From positions 8,059,256-8,123,255 of the forward strand of contig NZ_CP011270.1 of NCBI RefSeq assembly GCF_001610835.1: a stretch of DNA of 64,000 bases, read 5' to 3'. Below, one piece after another: positions 44,573-53,612 of this stretch. The translations under genes and the position numbers were made by a program. Position 1 is the stretch's first letter. Every line of letters starts with the position of its first letter. Source of the DNA: Planctomyces sp. SH-PL14. GTDB taxonomy: Bacteria; Planctomycetota; Planctomycetia; Planctomycetales; Planctomycetaceae. The notes under the pieces were generated by a model that made no database searches, was not told the DNA's origin, and saw only the letters and a list, made by a program, of their open reading frames with translations.

Positions 44573-45259
44573 TCAATCGGCTTCCACGCCGATGAGGTAC
44601 TTCAGCTCTTCAAATTGTTCGGCGTACTCCTCGCTCGAGGAGTGGACGTGCTCCCCTTCGGTGATGAACCGCAGGGTGTCGCTGCTGTAGAGGCGGTTGT
44701 CTTCGAGAATGTCCTCGAAGCCCTGGAGGTTGTGTCCGTAGACGACGAGCAGCTTGTGCTCGTCGAACTGGACTTCCATGGGGGCCCGCGGATTCAGGAC
44801 GGCGATTCCGGTACAGCCGTCGTTGGTCAGCAGGTCTTCGAAGTCGTACAGGAGGCTTTTGAGGATCGGGAGGTCGATCTGTTCCCGGTAGGTGTCGACG
44901 TGATCGCGGCGGCGGGTGTCGTGGCTCGATTCCAGGACGACGTCGACGGTTTCGCCGAGCGGGTCCAGCAGGTCCATGAACAGCTCGAAGAGGCGTTCCT
45001 TGGTCTGCGAGGCCATGAGGACCGGAATCGTGGCGCCGGTCCCCGTGTCCTTGAACGAGTCGCGTCGCCAGCCCGCGCTCGGGACGACCTGGAGGTCGAC
45101 CGAGGGACGGATGGCGTCGGTCAGCAGGTAGCTGCCGTACCGCGCGATGCGGAGGTGGTCTTCGAGCTGCTGCTCGCTGACCGTGTCGAACGAGCTGCGG
45201 CCGCGGGCGACCGTCTCGTCTCGAAAGGCATTCTTGATGAGCCGCTTGAGGAAGCTCAT
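44573..45259 (-). CDS. Conserved-looking cytoplasmic protein of unknown function
   Basis: 228 residues from the ATG at 45259 (MSFLKRLIKNAFRDE). Notable pieces: SEQQLEDHLRIARYGSYLLT, MDLLDPLGETVDVVLESSHD, ILKSLLYDFEDLLTNDGCTG, EVQFDEHKLLVVYGHNLQGF and a final EEYAEQFEELKYLIGVEAD. It is acidic and without signal peptide. No family recognised. A start at 45280 adds only seven residues. Confidence 0.75.
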   Translation of the reverse strand: MSFLKRLIKNAFRDETVARGRSSFDTVSEQQLEDHLRIARYGSYLLTDAIRPSVDLQVVPSAGWRRDSFKDTGTGATIPVLMASQTKERLFELFMDLLDPLGETVDVVLESSHDTRRRDHVDTYREQIDLPILKSLLYDFEDLLTNDGCTGIAVLNPRAPMEVQFDEHKLLVVYGHNLQGFEDILEDNRLYSSDTLRFITEGEHVHSSSEEYAEQFEELKYLIGVEAD

Positions 45260-45585
45260 TGTGGTGACCGCTCCGCGCAAACCCGCTTGAGGGCAGATCC
45301 GTCTGCGAGTGGCGATCCATCGGGCAACTCTAGCACGCGCTTCCCGGCCACTGACGACGACCCGTCAAAACCTGTAAGAATTTCAGCCCGCGCCCGCAGC
45401 CGATGGCAGAAGTACCATAAATGGCCATCCGGCAAAATGGTTAAAAGGTCCGGCTGAACCGGTTGTAACGTGGCGGCGATCTCCCCCGCTGGGGGCGCCG
45501 GAACAGAGGCGGAGTTGAGGGAGCACGAGTCCAGGGGCGGAGCCGGGTGCGTTCGCTGGATGGAGGTGGACGGATGATCGAACCG

Positions 45586-45874
45586 GGGTCCAGGGGGTCA
45601 CCCCTGGTGGGGGATGCAAGGGGGCGACGCCCCCTTGCCCGCCGGAGGCCTGGCCGTCGAGAGATGTCTGAAGGAGATCGTGTCCAAGAGCGGACACTGT
45701 GTCGTATGCCCCCACAGCAACCCGCAAGGATTACAAAGCGAGCGATGAGTCCTCAGCGCCGGCTCCACAAAGCGGATGTCCGTTGCTTACCACGGTTCCT
45801 CGTTGAAGCGCCTCCGGCGGCAAGGGGGCGTGGCCCCCTTGACCCCAGGCTGCCGTGGCACGTTGGGTTTGAGC
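45586..45874 (+). repeat. Family A hairpin-rich repeat, copy 3 (complete)
   Basis: The only thing recognised in the gap 45260-45931. Order: CCAGGGGGTCACCCCTGG; GCAAGGGGGC ... GCCCCCTTGC; CCGCCGGAGGCCTGGCCGTC; ATGTCTGAAGGAG; GTGTCCAAGAGCGGACAC; CAACCCGCAAGGATTA; CCACGGTTCCTCGTTGAAGC; CGGCGGCAAGGGGGC; GCCCCCTTGACCCCAGGCTG. Three stems with short loops. It begins downstream of the pseudokinase gene's stop (58 bases). Confidence 0.82.
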
Positions 45875-45931
45875 TAGGAGAGCCGCGCCGGCAAGGACGC
45901 GGTTTGCGATACTGCGATCGGACGAGCCGCC

Positions 45932-47971
45932 TTAGACCATCAGACGTTCGAGCTGAGCGGCAAACTCGCGGCCCGTCTGGAAGCGGTCCTGCGGAGCCCG
46001 CGCGAGGGCCTTGGCCATGAACGGATTCCAGTCCGTCGGGATCGCCGGATTCAGCTCGCTCGGACGGGGCCAGTTCGCTTGGGAGGCCTTGGTGAGGATC
46101 TCGACCTGGTTCTGACCGTCGAACGGCCGCTTCCCGGTGATCGCCTCGAACAGACACGCGGCGAGGCCGTAGGTGTCGCATGCCGGGGTCAGATTCCCCG
46201 CCCCCTGCAGAACTTCCGGCGCCTGATACTGGTATTCCCCCATGTCGAGCCGGCCACGGGTGATGTCGTACAGCGTCTCCATCACCTCGCCTCGGGAGAG
46301 GACAAAGTCCCCGAGCTTCGCCTGCTCGTCTCCGTCGAACAGGATGCAGCTCGGATTCACGTTGCGATGCAGGATCTGCTGCTCGGCCGAGGCCTGGAGC
46401 GCCTGGGCGATATCGAGCCCCGCCTGACGGACCATGTCGAGCGGGAGCGGCCCCTTCGTCCGCGCGATCCGGTCCCGCAGGCTACCGTTCGGCAGGAACT
46501 CGCTCGCCAGGAACCAGATCGTCATGCCGCTGCGGCGGGTCATCCCGCCGCGGTACATCTGGACCACGTTCTTGTGCTTGATCCGACCCGCCTCGGGGAT
46601 CGCCCGCAGGAAGCGGCGGATCTGGTCGTTCTGGTCCTGGAATTCCGCCGGGAAGATCCGCAGCGCGACCTTCTTGGTCTCGCCCGACTTCCGCATCCAC
46701 CGCGCGACGTACAGGTCCCCTCCCCGGCCGTGGTGCAGCCGCTTCAGGAGATCGAACCGCGGAATGATCCCGGTCCCCTCGAACTCGAGATTGACGAGGA
46801 AGGAGTGCTTGCCGAAGCGGAGCTCGTCCCCGCGGACGACCCGCTGCGGCCCCTCGACCTTGCGGCCATTGAGGAACGTCCCGCTGGGATGGAAGAGGTC
46901 GTACACGTGCCAGTCGAGGAACTGGCAGGCGAGGAGGGCGTGCCGCGTCCCGATGTCCGGATCCTGAATCGGCAGGCTCGCCTGCTCGACCCGGCTGACG
47001 AGCACCATCCCGTCGCTCTCGTAACGGAAGGAACGGCTGGGGGGCCGCCGCTCCGTGAGATGCAGCGCCGGCGGGACGCGGCGGACGGGGATCGCATCGG
47101 CCGGCGCGGTTTTGGCAGACGCCTCGGGGGCGAACGGCGGGAGGACGCGGCGGGAATGGAGTCCGAGCTGGCGGAGGTGGTTGCCGAGATCGCGGGCGGT
47201 CTGGAACCGCCGCCGCGCCGGAGTCTTGACGATCAGGCCGCTGACGACGTCCGCCAGCGAGGTCGCGACGTCCGGAACCTTCGAGGCCCAGTCTTCGAGT
47301 TCCGCCTGCTCGTTGGCGTGCCAGACGAGCCACCGCCGGCCCCGCTCCTGCTCGTCGGCGGAGAGGCCGAAGAGCTTGGGGAAATTCGTCCCGGCGATCA
47401 TCTCCAGGGCGAAGAAGCCGAGGCAGTACAGGTCCGAAACGGGGCTCGGACGGCCGAAGCGGTTGTCGATGATCTCGGGGGCCTCGTAGCGGACCTGCCG
47501 CCACATCTCGGCGCTGGGATAGCCGGTCTCGTAGCGGTAGCCGAGGAAGTCGCCGAGGCGCGTCTCTCCTCCCGGATCGACGAACACCGTCTGGGCGTTG
47601 ATCCGGCCGTGGACGTAGCCCCGGGCGTGCAGGCTCTCCAGCCCCTCGACGCACTCCAGCAGGACCCGCGCCACCATGTCGTTCGACAGCGGGCCGTGCT
47701 TGTCGACGAACTGCTTGATGGTGCACTGGCTGTCGTCGAAAATCAGGAGCCCCTGGCCCGGGTCGGCGTGCCGGACCGGCAGGATCCGGGGATGTTCGAC
47801 CGCGCGGAGGAACTCCACTTCCTGTTCCAGCCGCTTCTGGTGGGAGGGGTTGGCCCGCGCGTCGTCGGTCAGCTCCTTGATGAGAAACCGCTGTCGCGAC
47901 TGGGGATCTTCGCCGCGCCAGATGCGCCAGACGGAGTTTTCGACGAGGGTGTGAAGTGTGCGGAAATCCAT
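45932..47971 (-). CDS. Pseudokinase - FHA - pseudokinase protein of the Tad locus
   Basis: 679 residues, no membrane segment. Domain 1 (about 10-270) is a protein-kinase fold with Lys32 kept, but HRD is HGR (121-123) and DFG is DFL (141-143). An FHA domain follows (about 318-395; SGTFLNGRKVEG, RGDELRFGKHSFLV). Domain 2 (about 403-675) has Arg438 in place of the VAIK lysine, HRN (535-537) for HRD and DFV (555-557) for DFG. Both therefore lack the catalytic base. The FHA core should bind phospho-threonine. As the last gene of the Tad run it probably works as a phospho-dependent scaffold for pilus assembly. Confidence 0.9.
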   Translation of the reverse strand: MDFRTLHTLVENSVWRIWRGEDPQSRQRFLIKELTDDARANPSHQKRLEQEVEFLRAVEHPRILPVRHADPGQGLLIFDDSQCTIKQFVDKHGPLSNDMVARVLLECVEGLESLHARGYVHGRINAQTVFVDPGGETRLGDFLGYRYETGYPSAEMWRQVRYEAPEIIDNRFGRPSPVSDLYCLGFFALEMIAGTNFPKLFGLSADEQERGRRWLVWHANEQAELEDWASKVPDVATSLADVVSGLIVKTPARRRFQTARDLGNHLRQLGLHSRRVLPPFAPEASAKTAPADAIPVRRVPPALHLTERRPPSRSFRYESDGMVLVSRVEQASLPIQDPDIGTRHALLACQFLDWHVYDLFHPSGTFLNGRKVEGPQRVVRGDELRFGKHSFLVNLEFEGTGIIPRFDLLKRLHHGRGGDLYVARWMRKSGETKKVALRIFPAEFQDQNDQIRRFLRAIPEAGRIKHKNVVQMYRGGMTRRSGMTIWFLASEFLPNGSLRDRIARTKGPLPLDMVRQAGLDIAQALQASAEQQILHRNVNPSCILFDGDEQAKLGDFVLSRGEVMETLYDITRGRLDMGEYQYQAPEVLQGAGNLTPACDTYGLAACLFEAITGKRPFDGQNQVEILTKASQANWPRPSELNPAIPTDWNPFMAKALARAPQDRFQTGREFAAQLERLMV

Positions 47972-48053
47972 GGCGTCGACTGTCGGAAGGGACGGTGTTC
48001 GTCCGTGGGCGAGGCTCGATACTGGGGTTGAGGGATGCGCCTCCCCGGCTCAG

Positions 48054-48854
48054 CTAGTCGTACTCCAGGAGCTTCTGGCTGGCGATCCGTTCCGCCATCT
48101 GAAGAACCTCCCGGATGGAGTCGTCGTTGACCCCCGCCGGGGTCTGGGCGCCGGTGGCGGGGCCGAAGACCTCAACGAGGTCCCGAGCCGTCTCCCGGAC
48201 GCGGCGGTAGTCGCTGGCCGCGGCGGGCCGGTCCATCCGCGCCTCCGCCAGCCGGGCCGAGATCAGGCTGTCGGAGAGCTGCCGCCACTCGACCTCGACC
48301 CCCCGCCGCTGGGCGATGTTCCGGAACGTCTCGTCGGCGAGGGTTTCGAGGACCCGCTGCGATTCACGCCGCATCGCCGAGACCGTGAGCGGCGCCGTGC
48401 CGCTCCGGCGGTTTCGAGTGGCTCCCGCTCCCGCCAGGACCATCAGGGCCACGACGACCAGGGCCCCGGCGATGACCCAGCTCGTCTGGACGGTCCAGCG
48501 GTTCCGATCGGCGTCGGTCTCGATGACCCGCCGCTGGTCCTCGGGATCGATCACCGAGTGGTCCGTGATCAGGACCAGCGAGGTGACGGCGGAGGGCTGC
48601 AGGCTCCCCTGGTCGTACCAGACGCGGCGGTCGTTGATCGCCAGCGCCTCGCCGTCGAGCCAGATCGGATAGCGGAGCATGTTGATGACATGGTACGCGG
48701 CGTTCCGGTACTCGACGACCACGTGCCCCTGGAGCTGGGTGTCACTGAGCCGGATGTCGGCGTCCGCCTCCGCCCCGATCAGGACCCGCTGCCGCTGGAC
48801 GATGAACTCGCGTCCGGCGTCGGGCCCGTTCGTCACTCGAATTTTCGTCGCCAA
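48054..48854 (-). CDS. FHA domain protein with a transmembrane helix
   Basis: 266 residues. An FHA-like N-terminus (about 5-90: NGPDAGREFIVQRQRVLIGA, DADIRLSDTQLQGHVVVEYR) with SDTQL in the position of the usual SRxH motif, so phospho-binding may be weak. One TM helix at about 123-145 (WVIAGALVVVALMVLAGAGA), then a helical C-terminal part (MRRESQRVLETLADETFRNI). Lies between TadC and the pseudokinase gene, so it is likely a membrane partner of the latter. Confidence 0.85.
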   Translation of the reverse strand: MATKIRVTNGPDAGREFIVQRQRVLIGAEADADIRLSDTQLQGHVVVEYRNAAYHVINMLRYPIWLDGEALAINDRRVWYDQGSLQPSAVTSLVLITDHSVIDPEDQRRVIETDADRNRWTVQTSWVIAGALVVVALMVLAGAGATRNRRSGTAPLTVSAMRRESQRVLETLADETFRNIAQRRGVEVEWRQLSDSLISARLAEARMDRPAAASDYRRVRETARDLVEVFGPATGAQTPAGVNDDSIREVLQMAERIASQKLLEYD

Positions 48855-48966
48855 GGGACTCTCCGAAATCGGCCAGCCGGGCGTTCTTCCATCGGGCTGG
48901 TCCGCGACTCACACACTCCGGGACATGGCTCGGCGGGATCGGGGCGGGCCGCCGAACCGGGCCGCT

Positions 48967-49872
48967 TCACAACGAAAGGGTGTTGCGGGCGGCCAGGATG
49001 AACGGCGTCACGACGATCAGGAGACACGCCAGCATGACCAGCAGGCCGGGCCATGTCACGTGGACCTTCGCTTCCTCGGCGGCCCGCTCCAGCCGCTGCA
49101 GCCGCCGCTGCTGGAACTGGTCGGCCAGGGCGCGGAGGCTCGCTTCGACCGAAGTCCCCCGCTCGAGCGACGTCCGCAGGACGAAGGCGACCTCGATGAA
49201 GTCGTTGTCCCGCGTCCGCTGCGCCCAGGCGGTGAGGGCCCGGAGCGTATCTTCCCCGCGGCGGACCATGCGGAGGAGTTTCATGAACTGCGTCCCGAGC
49301 GGATGGTCGCGGTTCTCGGCCGCCGCCGTCTCGAAGGAGTCCATCATGTCGGTTCCCCCGGATTCCATCATCAGGGCCATCAGCTCCAGGGCCGACGGCA
49401 GGCGGGCCCGGGCCCGCCGCCGCAGATAGTCGGCCCGCTTCCCGTCCCGGCGGAGCCACATCCACCACAAGGCCACGCTCCCAAGCGCGATCGCCACCAG
49501 GGCAGTGATCGCCCCCCACTGCATGACGATCATCGCCACGAGCGCCGCGCCGCAGGCGACGAGCACCGACTGCGCGAACCGCAGCGCCATGTGCTCCGGC
49601 GCCGTCAGGACGTTCCCTTCGAACTGGTCGAGGTCGAGATCCAGCTTCCGCACCCGTTCGGGAAACCGCGTCTCGAAGAACGGGGCGAGACGCCGGATCA
49701 GCGGCTCGAACAGCGCGAACAGCCGCTTCTGGCGGCACTCGGCCCGCCGCTGGAGTTCCCCAGGTCCGAGGGTTTCGGCCGAGGGACGCTGTGGGAGCAG
49801 GCCGACGGCGTCGGCCGCCAGCCAGCCGGCCAGGCCCCCGAAGCAGGCGGATGCGATAATCTCCGCGGTCAT
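48967..49872 (-). CDS. tadC: Tad pilus inner-membrane platform protein TadC
   Basis: 301 residues. T2SSF-type protein with TM helices near 10-25, 95-140 (VLVACGAALVAMIVMQWGAI, LVAIALGSVALWWMWLR) and 275-300 (LLVMLACLLIVVTPFILAA). The cytosolic T2SSF part reads PSALELMALMMESGGTDMMD and FIEVAFVLRTSLERGTSVEA. GGAGAG precedes the ATG. It follows TadB by 33 bases, the usual TadA-B-C order. Confidence 0.9.
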   Translation of the reverse strand: MTAEIIASACFGGLAGWLAADAVGLLPQRPSAETLGPGELQRRAECRQKRLFALFEPLIRRLAPFFETRFPERVRKLDLDLDQFEGNVLTAPEHMALRFAQSVLVACGAALVAMIVMQWGAITALVAIALGSVALWWMWLRRDGKRADYLRRRARARLPSALELMALMMESGGTDMMDSFETAAAENRDHPLGTQFMKLLRMVRRGEDTLRALTAWAQRTRDNDFIEVAFVLRTSLERGTSVEASLRALADQFQQRRLQRLERAAEEAKVHVTWPGLLVMLACLLIVVTPFILAARNTLSL

Positions 49873-49905
49873 GATTGAACTCTCCGTTGTCCCGGTGTTC
49901 CGCTG

Positions 49906-50757
49906 TCAGTCCACGATCGCGAGGAGCCAGAAGGCCCATCGGACCGCGACGTAGGTCAGGAGGGCCACGATGCAGATCGCGATCTGTCCCGAGAAGGTCG
50001 AAAACAGGAGCCCCATCGAGGCGGGATCGATGAGGGAAAACATCAGGGCGAACAGGGCGGGAAACAGGGCGAGCACGATCACCAGGGCCCGGCCCCCGGC
50101 GGTGTTCGACTCCCGCGTCCGCTCGACCCGCTGCATCTGCTCCAGGCTGTCGCTGATCTTCTCCATCGCGACGGTGATCTTCCCCCCCTGCCGCTCGGTC
50201 GCCAGGAGGGCGATCACGAACAGCGAGACGGCGTCGACGTCGATCCGTTTTTTGAGAGCGGTCAGGCTCTCCCGCAGCCCTTCCCCCCGGTCGAACGACT
50301 GGACGCACTCCATGAGCTCCTCCCGCAGTGGCGAGCGGGATTCCCGCGCGACCGCCCGCAGTCCTTCCGGCGTCGAGAGCCCCGCCCGGAACTGGGCCGA
50401 GAGGGCCCGCGCCGCGGAGACGATCTGGTCGCGGAACTTGATGCGGCGGTTGTCGAGCCGGAGGCTCAGGACGATCCGCGGCACCTGGACGAGGAGCGTC
50501 CCCGCCAGGACCGCGACCGGCGGCATCTTGAGCGTGAAGGCGATGAAGAGGACGAGGAGGGCCGTGAAGGCCCACCACCACCGCTGCCAGATCCGGATCG
50601 TCTCGAGTTCGAGCCCGAGCTGCGTCGGCTGCGCGGTGAGGCGGCGGGTGCTCACGGTGCTGATCCAGTCGATCAGCTGCATGACCGGGCCCGAGATCGC
50701 CATGGCGGTCATGCCGAACAGGACGGAGGCGACCATCTGCCACGACTGGGCGTTCAT
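49906..50757 (-). CDS. tadB: Tad pilus inner-membrane platform protein TadB
   Basis: 283 residues; the ATG at 50757 overlaps the TadA stop (ATGA). TM helices at about 65-85 (AFTALLVLFIAFTLKMPPVAV) and 235-280 (ALVIVLALFPALFALMFSLI, IAICIVALLTYVAVRWAFWLL). T2SSF motif: QIVSAARALSAQFRAGLSTP, DVDAVSLFVIALLATERQGG. Longer in-frame reading into the ATPase gene is just overlap. Works with TadC as the platform rotated by TadA. Confidence 0.9.
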   Translation of the reverse strand: MNAQSWQMVASVLFGMTAMAISGPVMQLIDWISTVSTRRLTAQPTQLGLELETIRIWQRWWWAFTALLVLFIAFTLKMPPVAVLAGTLLVQVPRIVLSLRLDNRRIKFRDQIVSAARALSAQFRAGLSTPEGLRAVARESRSPLREELMECVQSFDRGEGLRESLTALKKRIDVDAVSLFVIALLATERQGGKITVAMEKISDSLEQMQRVERTRESNTAGGRALVIVLALFPALFALMFSLIDPASMGLLFSTFSGQIAICIVALLTYVAVRWAFWLLAIVD

Positions 50758-52724
50758 CGGCTCCCTCCCCCGTCGTGATCGGCGTGCCGCGGACCGACAT
50801 CGAAAAATGTGTCGAGCGTCAGTCCCCCGTCCATGATCAGCTCGTCGATGAAGGTCGGCAGGAAGCCGGTCGGACGGAGCTGCCCGTCCTTGGACCGCTG
50901 GAAGATCGGTTTGAGCCACAGCCCGCCGGCGTCGGGGTCGACGCCGACGACCTCCGTCACCTCGGAGATGATTCGCCTGCGGATCCGGACTTCGGGGTTC
51001 AGGGGGTCGGTCACGATCTCGCTCGACAGCTGCACGATCAGGTCGAGGGCCGACGCGACCTGCCGGTGGATCGATTCGACCGGGAGGTTCGTCCCCTCGT
51101 TCTGCTGGCACATCATCTCCAGTCGCAGCACGACGTCCCGCGGCGTGTTGGCGTGGATCGTCGTCATCGAGCCGTCGTGGCCGGTGTTCATTGCCTGGAG
51201 CATGTCGAGCGCCTCGCCGCCGCGGCACTCCCCGATGATGATCCGGTCGGGCCGCATCCGGAGGGCGTTGACGACGAGCGCCCGGATGTCGATCCCCCCC
51301 ACCCCTTCGACGTTCTTCTGTTTCTTCTCGAGCGGCACGACATGCAGCCGCTGGATCCGCAGCTCCGCCGTGTCCTCGATGGTGATGATCCGCTCCTTCT
51401 CGGGGATCTCGGCGCTGATCGCATTCAGCAGCGTCGTCTTTCCCGAGCCGGTTCCGCCGGCGACCAGGATGTTGCACCGCAGCCGGACCGCGGCGGCCAG
51501 GAAGTCCCGGGCCACCTGGGTCATGGCCCCCTTGCGGACGAGGTCGTCGCAGGTGAAAGCCCGCTGCGGAAACCGCCGGATCGTGAGGCATGGGCCGCGG
51601 ACCGTCAGCGGCTTGATGATGGCGTTGATCCGGCTCCCGTCCGAAAGCCGGGCGTCGACCAGCGGCGTCGAGGTGTCGATCTTGCGGTGCACCTGCGACA
51701 CGATCCGCTGGATGATGTCTCCTACGTCCTTTACGAACCGCCGGCCGGAGTTCTCGATCTGGCCGTCCTTCTCGATGTAAATGTTCTCCGCGTCGTTCAC
51801 CATGATTTCGGAGACGTTGGGATTGTCGAGGAGGTCTTCAAGGGGACCGAGACCGAACCAGATGTCCTTGACGTCCTTCTTGATCTGCTTCAGGAGCATG
51901 TAGCGGCGGGTGTCGACCCGGACGCCGGCGAGGAGCTCGTTCCACGCGTCCCAGTAGTGCATCTCCAGCCGCCGCACCTGCCGCGAGAGGTCCCGCTCCC
52001 GATCGAGGGCGAGCCGCTGCGTCAGCCGCATCAGGAGCCCTTCGATCTCCCGCTCCCGCTCCGGCTGGAGCGTCCGCTGCAGCGACCAGGGTTTGCTGGA
52101 CGCCGACGAGTCGTCCGCCTGTCCGGAGCGTTCGACCAGCCGCCGCAGGAGGAGCGAGCGGGCACACAGGCCGGCAAAGTGGTCGCCGACTTCGCTGCTG
52201 GTGAGGTCGTCTCGCGGCAGATCCGAACGCTGCGAGGCGAGGTGGTCCAGCTCCCGCTCCAGCGTGAGGAGCGCGTCTTCGCTGTACCGCTCGGTGTCCC
52301 CCGGGTCGAGGACGTTCCGGTTGACCGTCGTCAGGAGCTCTCGGTGGAGCTCGTCGACGAGGGACGAGCACCGCCGGTCGAGGTCGGCGGTCCCTTTGCT
52401 GTCCGCCCCGATCTCATCCCGGGCGTCGAGGTGGACCGTCAGCGTGAACGGGTGGATCTGGATGTTGCAGTTGTTGGTCAGCGGCGCGGAGCTGTTGACG
52501 AGCAACGGCTGCTCGTTCACGGCGCAGTTGTCGACCCGGGCGCAGAACCGCCACCCCGTGCCGTCGCCGAAGTTCTGGATCAGCCCCGCCTCTTCCTGGA
52601 CGTAGTTGCTCTTGAGGCAGACGTCCATGCGGGGATGGCTGCCGATCCGGATCGGGTTCTTGCCCGAGGGGAGGACGACGTTGTCCACGGCGCCGGTGAT
52701 GTCGTTGCTGGCCAGGATCCGCAT
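50754..52724 (-). CDS. tadA: Tad pilus ATPase with FHA-like N-terminal domain
   Basis: 656 residues; GCGGAGACACCGC precedes the ATG at 52724. N-terminal FHA-like domain (about 1-100: VVLPSGKNPIRIGSHPRMDV, AVNEQPLLVNSSAP), a helical linker (110-275), then a TadA/CpaF secretion ATPase (about 280-600): Walker A GGTGSGKT (423-430), Glu450-Asp451, RMRPDRIIIGECRGGEALDM and GHDGSMTTIHAN. FHA on the pilus ATPase links motor activity to phosphorylation. The stop overlaps the tadB start. Confidence 0.92.
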   Translation of the reverse strand: MRILASNDITGAVDNVVLPSGKNPIRIGSHPRMDVCLKSNYVQEEAGLIQNFGDGTGWRFCARVDNCAVNEQPLLVNSSAPLTNNCNIQIHPFTLTVHLDARDEIGADSKGTADLDRRCSSLVDELHRELLTTVNRNVLDPGDTERYSEDALLTLERELDHLASQRSDLPRDDLTSSEVGDHFAGLCARSLLLRRLVERSGQADDSSASSKPWSLQRTLQPEREREIEGLLMRLTQRLALDRERDLSRQVRRLEMHYWDAWNELLAGVRVDTRRYMLLKQIKKDVKDIWFGLGPLEDLLDNPNVSEIMVNDAENIYIEKDGQIENSGRRFVKDVGDIIQRIVSQVHRKIDTSTPLVDARLSDGSRINAIIKPLTVRGPCLTIRRFPQRAFTCDDLVRKGAMTQVARDFLAAAVRLRCNILVAGGTGSGKTTLLNAISAEIPEKERIITIEDTAELRIQRLHVVPLEKKQKNVEGVGGIDIRALVVNALRMRPDRIIIGECRGGEALDMLQAMNTGHDGSMTTIHANTPRDVVLRLEMMCQQNEGTNLPVESIHRQVASALDLIVQLSSEIVTDPLNPEVRIRRRIISEVTEVVGVDPDAGGLWLKPIFQRSKDGQLRPTGFLPTFIDELIMDGGLTLDTFFDVGPRHADHDGGGSR

Positions 52725-52838
52725 GCGGTGTCTCCGCTCCACGCGGTGCATCGAGCTGGTCGGGAATGGGTCGCTCCGGCGCGCTCGCCGGAGGGGCCCC
52801 TGCCATACAGAGCGGGGGCTGGCTGCCGGGACCGGGCG

Positions 52839-53612
52839 TTACGACGGAGGAGGCTCAGTCGTCGACGGAGCAGCAGGCGAAGTGGCGGCCGGAGGGGGAG
52901 GCGGACTCGGCCGGGGGACGTTCGAGACCGGCGTTGTCATTCGGCGCTGCACTTCCGGCGACAGGATGACGAGGGCCAGGATCTTTTCGGGCTGGTTGCG
53001 GTCTCCCCGGGCGGCGCTGATGAGCCGCAGGGCGGTTGGATCGAGACCGCCCCCCGTTTTCCCGTCATAGGGGACGGCGATCGTCAGGATCTTGGCGTTC
53101 GCCCGCCGCTCCCGTTCGTCGCTCGCCTCGCTGACCTGGTTCCCGACGCCGACGACCCGGAACGGCTGGACCAGTTCCGTTTTCCCGTCGGTCTGCTGCA
53201 GAAGAAAGCCGATCCAGACCCCGAGCTTGAGCTGGCCGTCCGCATAGTTCACCTGGTCGAGCGAGACATGGACACCGACTTCGTTGGTGGCGAGCGCGGG
53301 GGCCTCCTTTTCGGGCGACTGCATGTCCGCCAGCGAGAACAGTTCACCCCGCTTGACGTCCCGCTTGAGCTCGCTGAGGAGCACGGCCTGCCCGCGGTCT
53401 CCCCACGGAACGAAGGTCCGGAACAGGGACTCGGGACCCTGGACGGAGACTTCCGCGAGGTGGTTTGCCCGCAGGACGGTCCCCGCCGAAAGGTCTTCTG
53501 AGGCGGCGGTCAGCCGGATCGTTTCGGCATCCTGCTGCACGGCCATGTGGTGCGCGAACGCGAACGCCAGAAAGAACGCCGCGGGAACAATCAGCTTCAA
53601 CGGACCGCTCAT
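52839..53612 (-). CDS. cpaB: CpaB/RcpC-like pilus assembly protein
   Basis: 257 residues; AGGAGCTCCC precedes the ATG. N-terminal anchor (LIVPAAFFLAFAFAHHMAV), then a SAF-like domain (TAASEDLSAGTVLRANHLAE, PWGDRGQAVLLSELKRDVKR), a beta-rich region and a Pro-rich tail. RcpC/CpaB proteins act in the periplasm between platform and secretin. No secretin gene is seen next to it. Its start overlaps the stop of the preceding gene by 4 bases. Confidence 0.85.
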   Translation of the reverse strand: MSGPLKLIVPAAFFLAFAFAHHMAVQQDAETIRLTAASEDLSAGTVLRANHLAEVSVQGPESLFRTFVPWGDRGQAVLLSELKRDVKRGELFSLADMQSPEKEAPALATNEVGVHVSLDQVNYADGQLKLGVWIGFLLQQTDGKTELVQPFRVVGVGNQVSEASDERERRANAKILTIAVPYDGKTGGGLDPTALRLISAARGDRNQPEKILALVILSPEVQRRMTTPVSNVPRPSPPPPPAATSPAAPSTTEPPPS

